DNA of 64,000 nt from Prunella strophiata. Its lineage: Eukaryota > Chordata > Aves > Passeriformes > Prunellidae. Position numbers and translations under genes: made by a program. The DNA lies in contig JAZBQD010000013.1 in the NCBI GenBank assembly GCA_036583965.1, positions 11,803,848 through 11,867,847 of the forward strand. Direction: 5' to 3'. Every line of letters starts with the position of its first letter. Position 1 is the stretch's first letter. Below the pieces are notes generated by a model. It was not told the DNA's origin. It made no database searches and saw nothing but the letters and a program-made list of their open reading frames with translations. Shown piece by piece: positions 1-12,900 of the stretch.

Positions 1-290
1 TGGTGAAAGATGGGTACAGGTGGGAATGCTAAACCAGGCCCTAAAATACCTTATTGCAGCTCTTGACTGTGTCCTGTAGAGCCTAAGGGGTTAGCAGGAC
101 AGAGAGGCAAAGCTCATTATTTATTGTCAAAATGGAATATGGACTTTGTGGTAAATTCTGTTACTAAGAAGAAGTCAAGACTAGCTTGCAAATTCTTGAT
201 GTAAATAAAGTTAATTAGAGGACTGCCTGTCTGATTAGGGGTTAGTTTTACAAAGGAATTTTTCAGATAACACTGTCCTTTTATTTTAAG

Positions 291-956
291 GTCTTGTCAA
301 CAACACTGGTATTGACTGGTTCTTGCCCTGGCCTGCCCAGGCCTTGTGTGCAGTTGCACAATCCTTTCTGGGTATGTAAAATGTCATGTTTCAACCCATT
401 AATCCTTGGCGTAGGCTAAGAAATATATTCTTTACTTTGCAATTGTTCATTTCCCATTGTGCTTGTTACCTTGAGTCTAAATGGGTAATGCAAAAACCCA
501 GTCAAAAAATGTCACTGGATGGTAGTTTCTTAATCAAATAGATTTTTAAAATTGATAAAATTCAAGTTCCCAACCCTGCAGACAATGTGGGCTGACTACC
601 AGCAGGTCCCCTCTGGCTTTGCCCTGGTCTTGCTTTTTGCCCAGAAAACAGACTTGTTTTGTGCCTGGCTTAGATGTACATAAGAAAGATGGTAATTGGT
701 GTACTCTGAAAAAAACCACAAATCTTTGAATTTTTTTATTTCTTCTGCCCAATTTTAGCAAAAAACCCACGCATCCCACCAGAGAGCTTCCAGTCAGTGA
801 TTGACCACATGGTCATGGTGCATGAATCTGTAGGGGATTTCAGCAAGAAATTTCTGGAGAAACTGAGACGTAGAAATCATGTCACACCAAAAAATTACCT
901 TGATTTTCTCAATACCTATGCAAAATTGCTGGACGAGAAAAATGAGTTCATTTTAG
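291..956 (+). CDS. DNAH10: DNAH10 exons: end of AAA4 and entry to the stalk
   Basis: There are two exons, 291-371 and 759-956. The first reads [19 protein letters not shown], the dynein motif at the end of the AAA4 module (family consensus I/V-D-W-F-x-P-W-P-x-x-A-L). It begins with the last two bases of a codon, so an upstream exon lies outside the window. The second carries [12 protein letters not shown] and [13 protein letters not shown], which is the AAA4-to-coiled-coil-1 transition in axonemal heavy chains. It was recovered by its branch of T-rich sequence and TTTTAG acceptor at 758. Bases 1-290 are intron with nothing recognisable. Confidence 0.85.
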
Positions 957-3900
957 GTAAGGCTATGTAGATGTTTTCTCCTTTTTAATAAGTGATTTAA
1001 ATATTTTTAAAACAAAAGAAGTTCTGTTGAGAATCCCACATATTACCCAGAATATGCAAAAACTGTGTTAGTAGTACTATCTCAAATGCTGTACTGGGGC
1101 TGTGTTTGACATTGACCCAAAATCCTGGCCACATGTGAATGTTCAGACTCTGTCAAACAATGGGCTCTCCTCAAATCCTTTTGTGAATGACCATGAGCCA
1201 GAATCTCCAAACCAGACACTCCTCTGCTTGGGGAAGAGTCATGCTGAAATCTAATACCAGCATGGGCTCACTCAGGGTTTGACTTTCTTCCTTAAGCAGC
1301 AATTCTTATTCATACTTCAGTGGCACTGAAATATGTGAAGAGGATAAATCACAAACAGTGTAATGTGGCAAATATGTTGTGGCACAGGGCCACTATGTCA
1401 GCTCAAGTGACTTTAACATCACTTTGGCTGGCAGGCTCAGAGAAGGAAAATCTCTCAGTGCACCTCTAAGGATATTTTCTCTTTGTGAGATTGTCTGTTG
1501 CTGTGTGCTTGAACACAATCCATGAATCACTAACATTTCTCCCTTTTTTTTTTTTTTTCTACTTAGCACAATGTAAACGGCTGGATGGGGGCTTGGTTAA
1601 ACTGAAGGAAGCTGCTGTACAGCTGGCTGAGCTGAATGTGAAACTTGCTGAGCAAAAGATTATACTGACAGAAAAAACAGCTGCTTGTGAGGCTTTGTTA
1701 AGAGACATTAAATTAAACACAGAAATAGGTGGGTTACAACTAGTGAAGTGTCCCACAGTCTAAGCAGAGCTCACATCATTTGTGTTAGGCTGGGTTGGGA
1801 GACTCTTGAAGAACCTCCAGCTGCTTCTGGAGGTATCCCTCTTGTTCTGTGTGCTCCCATGCCATGCCAGAAGAGCAGGTCCCCTGCCTTGCCCAGATTG
1901 CCATCTTTGGCCACATTTGTCCCTAAGTACTTTACACAACATTTGCCTGCCCTTGTCTTCCCTTTCCAAGGTGTAGGTCATAATGTGGAAAAGGCAGTAG
2001 CAAGAAAGGCAACTTCTGATCCAGAAATTTGGTATTAGAGGAAAATCATAGGGAAACATAGATGAAAATAGATTGTGCATGCTGTTGTGTGGAACACTAA
2101 TTGTTCCTGACCTGGTGATGTAGCTGTAACCAGAGGCAAGCTGACAACACAAAGGTTCTGACTTGATGGTAATTTCTGATTTTCAGCAAAGAGTAAATCT
2201 CTATTAGTGTATTAGTATATGTTCTGTATACAAACCTGAATGATCCATTTATGGTCCTGCCTTTACAATTACTAGCTGAGGAGAAGAAAAAAATGGGTGA
2301 AGAAAAAGCTATAGAGATACAGGAGCAGAATAAGATTATTGCTGTGGAGAAGGCAGAGGCTGAGGCAGCACTGGATCAAATCAAGCCTATCATGGAAGCA
2401 GCCAAACGAGAGGTTGAGAAGCTTGACAAGGCTGAAGTTACTGAGCTCAGGTGACTCATTTGTGTGTACAGTAGCATAAACTCTTGGAAATACACTGAGA
2501 AACTCTTGTTTGCTGGGTCTGAGCCTTATAGCCCCATCTTTCTCACCTGCCTGTGAAGGTCAGGACATCAGCTGTCTGGGTGCAGAGGTCACAACAGAAT
2601 GCCCTGATTCCTAGCCCACGCCTTTGCCTTAAGACAGTTCTTCCAGGCCTTTGTTTGCTGTTTACCCCATCATTCTCTGGCCTGTGTCTGATGCCCCAGA
2701 ACCTACTCTGGTTTTTGCCTGAACAATGGCTGTCCAAACCTGTTAATTCCTCCTCTTTTTTCCTGTGTAAGTAGGAAAACATAACAGTTATTTTTCAGGG
2801 ATACTTTCATAGCACAAAAATGTATCTCCCTGCCTAATTTACTCCTCCCTGTGTTTTGATAATACATTTTCTTTTTTGGGGAATTGATTTGGCACATCTA
2901 GTCTTTGGCTCTCCCTGAAATAGTTGTCCCCAAAATAGCAATGCCTCTCCCTTCCCTGCCACTTGTTCAGTTTCCTTTCTCATAGATCTCTGGATTTTTC
3001 TCCAGCTGCTTCACTGCCCTAGGAAAGAATATTGAGGCTCAGTGTTTTAAGCTTTCCACTGTTGAAATCCTTTAGTATTTCATGGATCAAATTGTCTGAA
3101 TGCAAGAATTGATTCTGAGCTTTTGATTAGTTAATAATTTATTGTCTGACTTGGGTTATCTTTTTCACTGTTGTGGCTTGTCTTATGTACAAGCTGCTCT
3201 ATTGCAATGCCTCTCTTAACAGGCAGTACCGTGTCTGGCCTCATGTGCTTTGTCTCCTTTTTTTCTCTTCCACTGTCTCTTTCACCTGTTTTCCAGGTCC
3301 TTTGCAACACCCCCAAAGCAGGTGCAGGTTGTTCTGGACTGTATTCTTATAATGAGAGGTTACAAAGAACAAAACTGGAAGAATGCCAAAGCAATGATGG
3401 CTGACACAAATTTCCTGCGACTTCTGTTGACGACGGATTTTAGGGAAATTCCATGGAGCAATGTGAAAGCTATGAGAGGTGAATTCCTGTTCTGGATATT
3501 GCAGTGAATATAGAATCTTGTTAATGGGAACAGCCAACAGAGTCTCTTTAATATTCTGACAAATATTTCCTATTGTCTGTCACGGCAGTTGGCTGGTGCT
3601 GCTGGTAGGAAAAGCTATTTCTTTGAGGGTTTTTGCACAGTTACTCAACTCACTTGTAATATTTTTGTGTTTGCCAATTTAGCTCTCTTAAAGAATCTTA
3701 ATACTACCTGGGCTGAAATGGAAGTTATCAGCAGAGCAGGACTGGGAATGCTAAAGTTTGCTGAAGCAGTGGTGACCTACTGTGATGTAGTTAAAACAGT
3801 CAAGCCAAAGGAAGAAAAGGTAAAATGTGTTGCAGTCAAACTCAGAGAAGGTTGAAACACTGATCCTGATGGAAAAGATAATACTTGACCATTTCATAGA

Positions 3901-6900
3901 CTGCCTACTTTTCCTATTGAAGTGCTTAAAAAATGGTGTTTAGGAGAGCTATTGTAGTAGCAGTGAGGCAGGCTGTCAGTCATAAATCACTGTATTTGTT
4001 GTGTCAGGATGCTGGGCTGTGGTTGCCAGCCATGCCAGTGCTTGAGGGATGAGGGAAGAACGTGTTCAGTTGGAATTTTGTAATCTAATATGCTTAGAAA
4101 AACACAGCTTAGGGCTGTTTAGTAAAAATAAACTTTAAAACCCATGGCATTTGGACAGAACAGAAGTCAGTAGTACATTAAATCCATGTTCCTTAAGCAC
4201 AGACCTTTTGATTAGCTTTTTCCAGGATGACTGGAAATTCAGCTGTATTACCACAGGAAATCTAATGTCCAACAGATGACACTAGAAAATTTTGTCAAGA
4301 AAAGGTTATTATATACAACTGACTACAGAGAAAGTATATTCACTAGATTATGTGTCTGACTATTTTTGGAACCTAAATATTGTTATTAAGCAGACAAACC
4401 TCCCCTTTTGTCAGGGCATGAGAGTCCTGCTGACCTCCAGTGCTTTAATACTCCTTGTGGGTACAAAACTGGGAGATTTTTCTGCTTTGGAACTGCAGTC
4501 AGACCTTGATGTGTGTTTGGGATGGGGAGACAAGGGTGACAGTGTCAGTTATTTTGGCTTACACTGTTTATTACCAGAATACTTTGAAAAATATTATATA
4601 ACCAAAAGAAATGTGAGAACTTACATTCTCTCTAAAATCTTTCTGTCCTCTGACACTCTTCTTTTTCTTTCAAAATGTGCTCTAGGTGGCCAGGCTGGAA
4701 CGGAACTACGAATTAAGTAAGCGGGAGCTGGAAAGGATACAGGCAGAGCTGGCTGCCATTCAGGAGGAGCTTAAATCTTTGGGGGAAAGATTGGAGCAGG
4801 CATTAAAAGAAAACAAAAAGTTACAAGAAGAAGCAGAGATAATGCAGAGAAGATTAGAGGCTGCTGACAAGCTCATTGCTGGCTTGAAATCTGAGAATGA
4901 GAGGTAAATCTAGATCCAAAGAGGATCATTTTTGACACCAGAGGTTCATGTGTCAGGGATAAAATCTATCAGGTGGAGACATTTTTTGAAAATGTTGCTT
5001 TCTATGGTGTTTCTTTCTGAGAACAGCTATTATCTGTTCTGAGCTAATGTCCACTAGCTCTTGGAAAATAGCTGAGATTAAATTGATGAAAGTTCAGATC
5101 AACTCAGTGTCTGTGGCCACCATAATAGCGAGAGAAAACTGATTCTAAATTTGAGGGTCTGTCTCAACCTGTATCTAAAGTAGCAGGAAATCCTGCACAT
5201 AAACCTCATCTTCCTGGTACAGAATCTCCCATATAATTCTATCAGGTGGACAGAGGAATTCAAGGAATTAGAAGAACGGCAGGTGAAGCTGCTTGGAGAT
5301 TGTTTACTTGCTGCTGCCTTTCTGTGCTATTTGGGAGCCTTCAGCTGGGAGTTCCGACATGAAATGCTCTATCAAGTGTGGCAAGAAGATATTTTCTCAC
5401 GAGAAATTCCTGTCAGCCATCCATTTAAGTTAGAGAGCCTCCTGACTGATGAGGTGGAGATTAGCAGGTATGTCCAGCCAGGAGACCTAGGGACTACTGG
5501 ATGTGACTTTATAAAGTGGGAGTCTGGAGCTGAATCTGTAGCACAGAATTGGCATTGTGAGTGGAGGTGCACAGCCATACCAGAGAATCTTACTTTCATG
5601 TCCTTCTGATTAACTTAACACTCAGGGACACTCACTGAACTCAGACACGTGTAATACCATTTCTAGGAAGTTTTTCAGGAGTTTTCTATAAAATATGTTT
5701 CCATAACCCAGCAGGTGTCTTTCATTGGCTTCAATGGGTTTGGTATTCAACCCAAGCCCTAGGTAGCCCAAGTATCAGCTCTCACAGGATTGCTCACCTA
5801 AGGCAACAGTCAGTACTTTGAGTAGTGCAGTTACAGTGAGTCAGTCTGAGCTGTGACACTGTCCCCATAACCACATACACTGTGTGTGTCTAATTGTGTG
5901 CTCAGTGAGTTGCATTATTTTGCTGACAAATGAAATGTGCTGCTCTCCCATCAAGTTTTCATCCCAGGCTGGTCTTTGGTCCATTCTGTTCCCAGGTGGG
6001 TTTCTCAAGGATTGCCCCCAGATGAGCTGTCTGTCCAGAATGGCATCCTGACAACGTATTCCAGCCGCTTCCCACTCTGTATTGACCCACAGCAGCAGGC
6101 ATTACACTGGATTAAGAAGAAAGAAGAAAATAATAACCTGAGGGTAAAGATGGAAGATTGCTTTACCTCATTACTGATTGTTTTCAAAGCTGCATAAATA
6201 TCTGTCACCTTGAATGGGGAACCGGTTATATCTCACAGAATTATTGAATTGGATTTGGATTGGGAAGGACATTCTCAGTTCCACCCCTGGCCATGGCAGG
6301 GACACCTTCCACTATCCCAGGGTGCTCCAAGCCCTGTCCGACCTGGCCTTGAACACTGCCAGGGATGGGGCAGCCACAGCTTCTCTGGGAACCTGTGCCA
6401 GGGCCTCAGCACCCTCACAGAGAAGGATTCCTTCCTAATATCTAATTTAACCCTGGCCTCTTTCAGTCTGAAGCCTTCCCCCTTGTCCTGTTGCTAAATG
6501 TGCTTGTCCAAAGTCTCTCTCCAGCTCTCTTGGAGCCCCTTTAGGTTTTGGAAGGTGCTATAAAGTCTCCCTGGAGCCTTTTCCAGGATGTACAATCCCA
6601 GCTCTCTCAGCCTGCCTGCACATGCAGAAAGAGTCTAACCAAAAGGCTGGTGTAGATTGTGATTAATCTCAGCTCCAGGATGGAACTTGCCATGTAGGAC
6701 AATGAACACACTTAGAGGCACAGCTAGAACTTTAAAGGGTAATTTCCAAATGGAAATTATTCTCAGCTAATCAGAAAAAAAGCACCCTTACTGTTTTGTG
6801 CAAGTTCAGTTTATATCATCTGTGAGACGAAAGACAAAAAGCAGCAAAGAACAAACTTCATTAGTGTTGGCAGCTACTGTGAAATAATAATGTTCAGCAA

Positions 6901-9900
6901 ATTGAATTTCTGTTCTCCTTTCATGTTTTCCCATTGTTCTCTTGCAGATGGCTTCCTTTAATGACCCAGATTTCCTGAAACAACTAGAACAGGCCATAAA
7001 GTATGGAACCCCTTTCCTGGTGCACAGTGTTGATGAATACGTCGACCCTGTGATAGACAATGTCTTAGAGAAGAATGTCAAAGTTGCACAGGGGCGAGAA
7101 TTCATTGTCCTGGGGGACAAAGAGGTTGACTATGACAGTAATTTTAAAATGTACCTGAACACCAAATTAGCAAACCCAAAGTATTCTCCCTCTGTGTTTG
7201 GCAGAGCTATTGTTATCAATTATACAGGTAAGCTTAAGTGTGTACATAATAACAAAGTAGGGATTATGCTGTTGTGCAAGTTTAGGGCCTGGGTCATTGT
7301 CTGAAACCTCCATTAAACTAAAATTTCATACTCTCCTTTATACTCAGCATCTGATTTAATAGAAAGTCCTTCTCACTTCTCTCTTCTAAATCTGCACCTG
7401 AGCTACATATCTCTTCCTGTACTGGTCAGGTGAGGATGCTTTGGTGGAATTAAGATACACAGTCATTAACCAGGTCATTCTGTTACATTGCTGTAGTTTT
7501 ATGAGAGGCTCAAGATTAAATAAATTATATAAAAATTGTCCTGTGCTTACAACACTCTGTGCTCTGTCCATGTGTTGTACCTGCAGTTACACTCAAGGGC
7601 CTGGAGGATCAGCTGCTCAGTGTCATTACGGGTTTTGAAAGGAGGGAGTTGGAGGAACAGAGAGAACGTCTCATCCAGGAGACAAGTGAGAACAAAAACC
7701 TGCTGAAAAATCTGGAAGACACTCTCCTTCATGGACTGTCAACTTCCACAGGAAACATGTTGGACAACGTGGAATTGGTGCAAACCTTGGAGGACACAAA
7801 ATTCAAAGCTACTGAGGTACCAGCTCTGGGCTTTTTGGAGGGGTATCCATGGACAGAACGTAGTCTTTCCTTTTTCATTGTGCTTCATCTTTTACTCCTG
7901 AAGCTTGCAAAATAATTTGAAAGGAAATGGAGAGTTTTCTCATTAATGTGTTGCATCTTTCAGTATTGGGCACTATTTTATTGATCAGAGAACCAAATCC
8001 TCTATTCAGGGAAGTCCTTAACAGGACCAAAGTAATGTTTGTTTACAGTTCCAAGGCAAAAGAAGCCATCCTTGGAGTTTTCAGGCCTCAGCTGGGCAAA
8101 GCCACACTGGACCTGACCTAGTGGTGGTCATAACCAAGCTTTGGGCAGAAGTTGAACTAAAGATCCCTAGAGGGCCCTTGCCACACTATTTCCATGATTT
8201 TTTTGTAAATCTTTGCCTTTACTTTTCATAAAGGCAAAGGGATATATTCCTTTTCATAAAGGCATTAATTTTGTCTAACTTTTAATTTTTATAATTCATA
8301 TGACTTCTTTTGAGTTACCTGTCCAGATCCCCTCTATGGTCACAGAGGGGACCCTGCCCCTCAGAGAGGCAGGCACTGAGCAGCTCTGATTACTGTGGTT
8401 TAATAGATCCTCTCTGGATCAGCACAGTAATTACAGGTGTATAAAACCCCTGTCTGCCCAGGTGATTGAGAAACTGAAGCTGGCTGAGACGACTGCAGCA
8501 GATATCGACCTTCTCCGAGATGGCTACAGACCAGCTGCCAAGAGAGGGGCCATCCTCTTCTCTGTGCTGGCTGAATTGGCATTTGTCAACATCATGTACC
8601 AGTTCTCACTGGTCTCCTTCTTAGAGGTTTTTGGATTCTCTCTTCGGAAATCCATGCCCAGTCCTATTCTTCCTAAGAGGTTAAAAAACATCATGGATAC
8701 ACTGACTTTGAGCACCTACAACTATGGCTGCACAGGTTAGTGCTGTCTAACCAGGGGCTGAGAGTGTGTAGTGCAAATAAAGGTGAAGCTCTGACTTCAG
8801 CAGGGATGCCCATCAGGTTGCTGAGGGCCCCATCCAAAATGGCCTTGACCACTTGCAGGGGTGGAGCATCCCATCAATCCCACAGCAGATAAAGGATTTG
8901 GATTGAAAGATTGCTCCAGTTCCACAAGCTTTTGCAGCTGATTTTTGAAAATGTCGTTTTAACATAGGCTTGTTTGAGAAGCACAAGTTGCTATTCTCCT
9001 TTGATATGACTGTCAAGATAGAACAAGCTGAAGGCCGAGTTCCACAGGAAGAATTTGATTTCTTTTTGAAAGGTAAAGTGCATATTTATATGTAAGTATG
9101 TAGCTCTACGTAGCAATAACTAAAAGATCTTTTGAAGAGAGATCTTTGACTAGAGATGATTTACTATGAGCCAGTACCTCAATAAGGGGAGCTCTCCCAC
9201 TGAGGAGAGCTGCACTGTGTTGGGTTACACAAACTGGGGATCCTGCTATTTCTATTTCACATTAGCCAATTGTTAGGATGTTACACGAGGGAAGCAATAA
9301 CTACAAATAATCTGTAGTTATTTTCTGACTATGTTGTAGTTACCTTCTGACTGTGTTGTAGTTATTTTCTGACTGTGTATACATAATTTTAGAAATGTTT
9401 GCAAGGATAAAACTCTGGCTTTTGCAAGCCCTTGTAAATGCCATCTGTCCTTCAGCAGACCAGTCTAATCTTACAGTGCTTCCAGGAACAAATTTCCACT
9501 TGGTTCCCCTGTGCAGAGGGACTGTATGTGTGGTCATGCACTGGAGGGTTTCTGACTCTGGTTTCTGAACGTGCCTAGGCAATATTTCCCTGGAGAAGAG
9601 TGCCCGAAAGAAACCCTTTGCTTGGCTGCCAGATCAAGGCTGGGAGGACCTGATTCGCTTGTCTGAGCTGTTTCCTGAGAAATTTGAGTCTCTTCCAGAT
9701 GATGTGGAAGACAATCCAGATGTATGGAAAAATGTACGTGCTTTTTTGCAATGCTGTTTTCTCTCCTAGCTTTTCTTCTGGTATTAAATGGTCAAGTGTG
9801 GTGCAATGTGTCAGCACTCCACAGGGGAGATGTCACTGTGGGCTTCTACCCTCAAGGCCTTTCTTTGCTTCTTGACCTCAGTTAGTGATCGGCTTATTTG

Positions 9901-12900
9901 CAGAAGAATTAAGGTTTATATTATTTAAAAAACAAAACAAAATACCTTCCCTGGTATACTGTAAAATTTTTATTTGTTAGTCAATTGCCTTAGAGAAGTT
10001 ATTAACCCTGTTGTAGTCAGTGGAAATTTTCTGTTCATTTTGACAACATTTCAGTGGTGTTTTTGTGCTGCTCAGTTGTGCTGTGATCTTCTTGTGGCAG
10101 TGAATTCTATAGGCTGTTGACAAACACAGATTTCCTTTGTTCCTCCTTTAGCTTCATTCCATGTCTTCTTGCTTTATAACAATTCTTCCTGCAAGCAATC
10201 TGTTAATACCTTTTTGCTTTTGATGCTATTTTCTATATCTTAAGAGAATTAGTTGGCATATGATGAAAGTACAAATGTGTTTCTGGACTTGAATACTTCA
10301 TAATGAAAAAGTCGGATTTTTTACATTCACCTGAACTTTTAATAGTTATTTGCAGCTGATTGACTTTCTTTGTTTTTGTTGTGTCTCTTGGCCCCTCATT
10401 CATCAAATTGATTTTCTCTTTCCTAGTAATTTCCCTGACAGAGCCACTGGGTTCATTTGTGAGCTGTGTTTTCTTGCCAGTGGTACGACACAGATGCTCT
10501 GGAGCAGATCCCATTGCCAATGCACTACGAGGGCAATGTCACAGACTTCCAGAAGCTTCTCCTGCTGCGCTGTTTCCGCGTGGACCGGATGTACCGGGCG
10601 GTGATGGACTACGTGACAGTGACAATGGGCGAGACGTGAGTCCCTCTCCTCCTCTCTCAGACCCCAACCACAGCACTCACACAGAGCTGCAGCTGTGAGC
10701 AGCTTTGTCAATGTTCTGTAATTTGCCTGAAGAGCAGAGCAGGGGTTGTGTCTGAATGATTTCCACGTGCTTTGCCCTTGGTGTACAAGGCTCTGTTCAC
10801 ACGTGGCAGCTGCTCTGTGCAAATCAGCCAAATCATTGGGCTTCTCCCTCTGCCAGGTATGTGCAACCCCCTGTGATCAGCTTCGATGCCATCCTGCAGC
10901 AGAGCAGCCCTTTCTCACCTGTGGTTTTTATCCTAAGTCCTGGCTCTGATCCTGTCAGTGACCTCATGAAACTGGCTGAGAGGACAGATTTTAAAGCAGA
11001 TAGACTCAAATTCCTGGCCATGGGACAAGGCCAAGAAGAGGTAACTTGGATAGGAGGGTGGGGATGTGCTGTGTGCAGTGAGTGTGAATTGCAAGCCATG
11101 CTCCTAATGCTCTGGGACTGATCAAATTTCCTTTCCTATAGGTCTGCTCCATTTGAAAAGGAGTTACCTTATGGTTCTGACACAGATTTGTCAGTTTGGG
11201 AATAACATTTTACTGAACATGAAAGGGGCCATTTGGCTGACTGGCTGCTGTTCTGGTTTGGGTGAGAGTAGATTCAGAATCAGATTTTTGGCTGTTAAAA
11301 AGCAGAGATGAGAAGATGTTGCTGTGTATGGACATGAAGGTAGTTGGAAGTTACAGTGTCTGCTACCAGAAAGTTCTACTGCTTCTCCTGCCTTTCCTGT
11401 GACTTTCCTTTTTGTTATGGACACTAAGGCAGGATGTCCAGGGCTTAACAGCTGATTGAATTTGCCATGATTTCAGTCAGTGGAAGAACTCCTATCAGAC
11501 TCATTTAGACCATCAGTTTCTCAGCAGGAAAAACCACTGCATGAGCCCATCAGAGGCAGTTTGTTCTCATGGTAAAGGGAGACTTACAGATGGTTCTCCC
11601 TCTGTCCTCAGATTGCTTTGCATTTGCTGGAGGAAGCAGTGGCTCATGGACATTGGCTGATGCTGCAGAACTGTCACCTTTTGGTGAAGTGGCTGATCCA
11701 CCTGGAAAAGGCTGTGGAGAAAATCACAGAGCCTCACGAAGACTTCCGCCTCTGGCTGACAACTGACCCTACAGAAGGCTTCCCAATTGGAATCCTGCAG
11801 AAGGCCTTAAAGGTGGGGAACCCCAGCCAGGAGGGCATGTCCTGGCACTGGTGCTCAGCAGAACAGGCTGGCTCTGGGAGGAGCCTGACCTGAGTGCAGC
11901 ACACTGGCCCAGGCTTATGAACTCACTTGTTTTGTCCTTATTTAAGCCAAATCCTTTTTTCATCATCCTGTTTATTTTCCTGGCATGTTTCCTTTGGGTG
12001 AAAACTGTTCAGAAGTTATTTCAAAGCAGAGGTTTGTGAGAAAACCTGGAAATGTGACAAATGGTGTTTAGATTTAAATGCTGCCACAAGTGAGGAGTAC
12101 CTGGAGACAGAAATAGCCCTGTCAGCCCCGATGCTGCAGTGCAGAACCAGGGCAGTGTCAGCCTGGCAGTGCCAGTGGCAGAGGGATAATGGTTTCCAGC
12201 TGCTACTTCAGGCTGTAGTGTTTATCACTAAAGGCTGAGCTGATTATTTTGAAGGCACAGGCCATGATTCTGCCCTAATGTTCTTTTCTGTGGCTGCTTT
12301 ACTGCTGCTGTGGTGCCCTGTCCTGTAAACATCGTTATTTCATTTCACAGATTGGAAAGCAGCGGCTCAGTGGCAGCTCTGGGCTGTTCTCCCACTCCTC
12401 CTGCAGTGGGAAGGGAGCTGCAGTGGATCTTTAAGGCTGCAGATCTGCACTTTGTGGGTCTTGCCAGGAACAGTGAGAACTGAGGTTTTAGAGGCCCTTT
12501 GAAAAAGCTGCCAGGAAGCAGCTCTGGCAGTTTGATCAGCAGTAAAGCCACACTGTTAAAGCATCTTACTGTGGGGATATAGGGCACATTAAAATGTGTA
12601 AAGTACTGGCTAATACAGTAAATTAGATCTTCAAGTATGAGAAATAAAATTAATGTCTTGCCAATAATATGACTAATTCCAAAATAATATCAAATTACCT
12701 TTGCACAGGTGTGTTTACCTTGATAAAATTAAAAGGTCTGTTTCATGTCTTTACTAAGAAAAAATCCATATTTGATAGGCATTTGGAAAACAACTTAAAA
12801 TGTCAAGTTTGCATTGTATAGCTTACTTAATGTGATATATTTACAACTTATTTTCCTTAAGTTACCCAGTAATTGATGGCTTCCCTGATTATTTTGATAG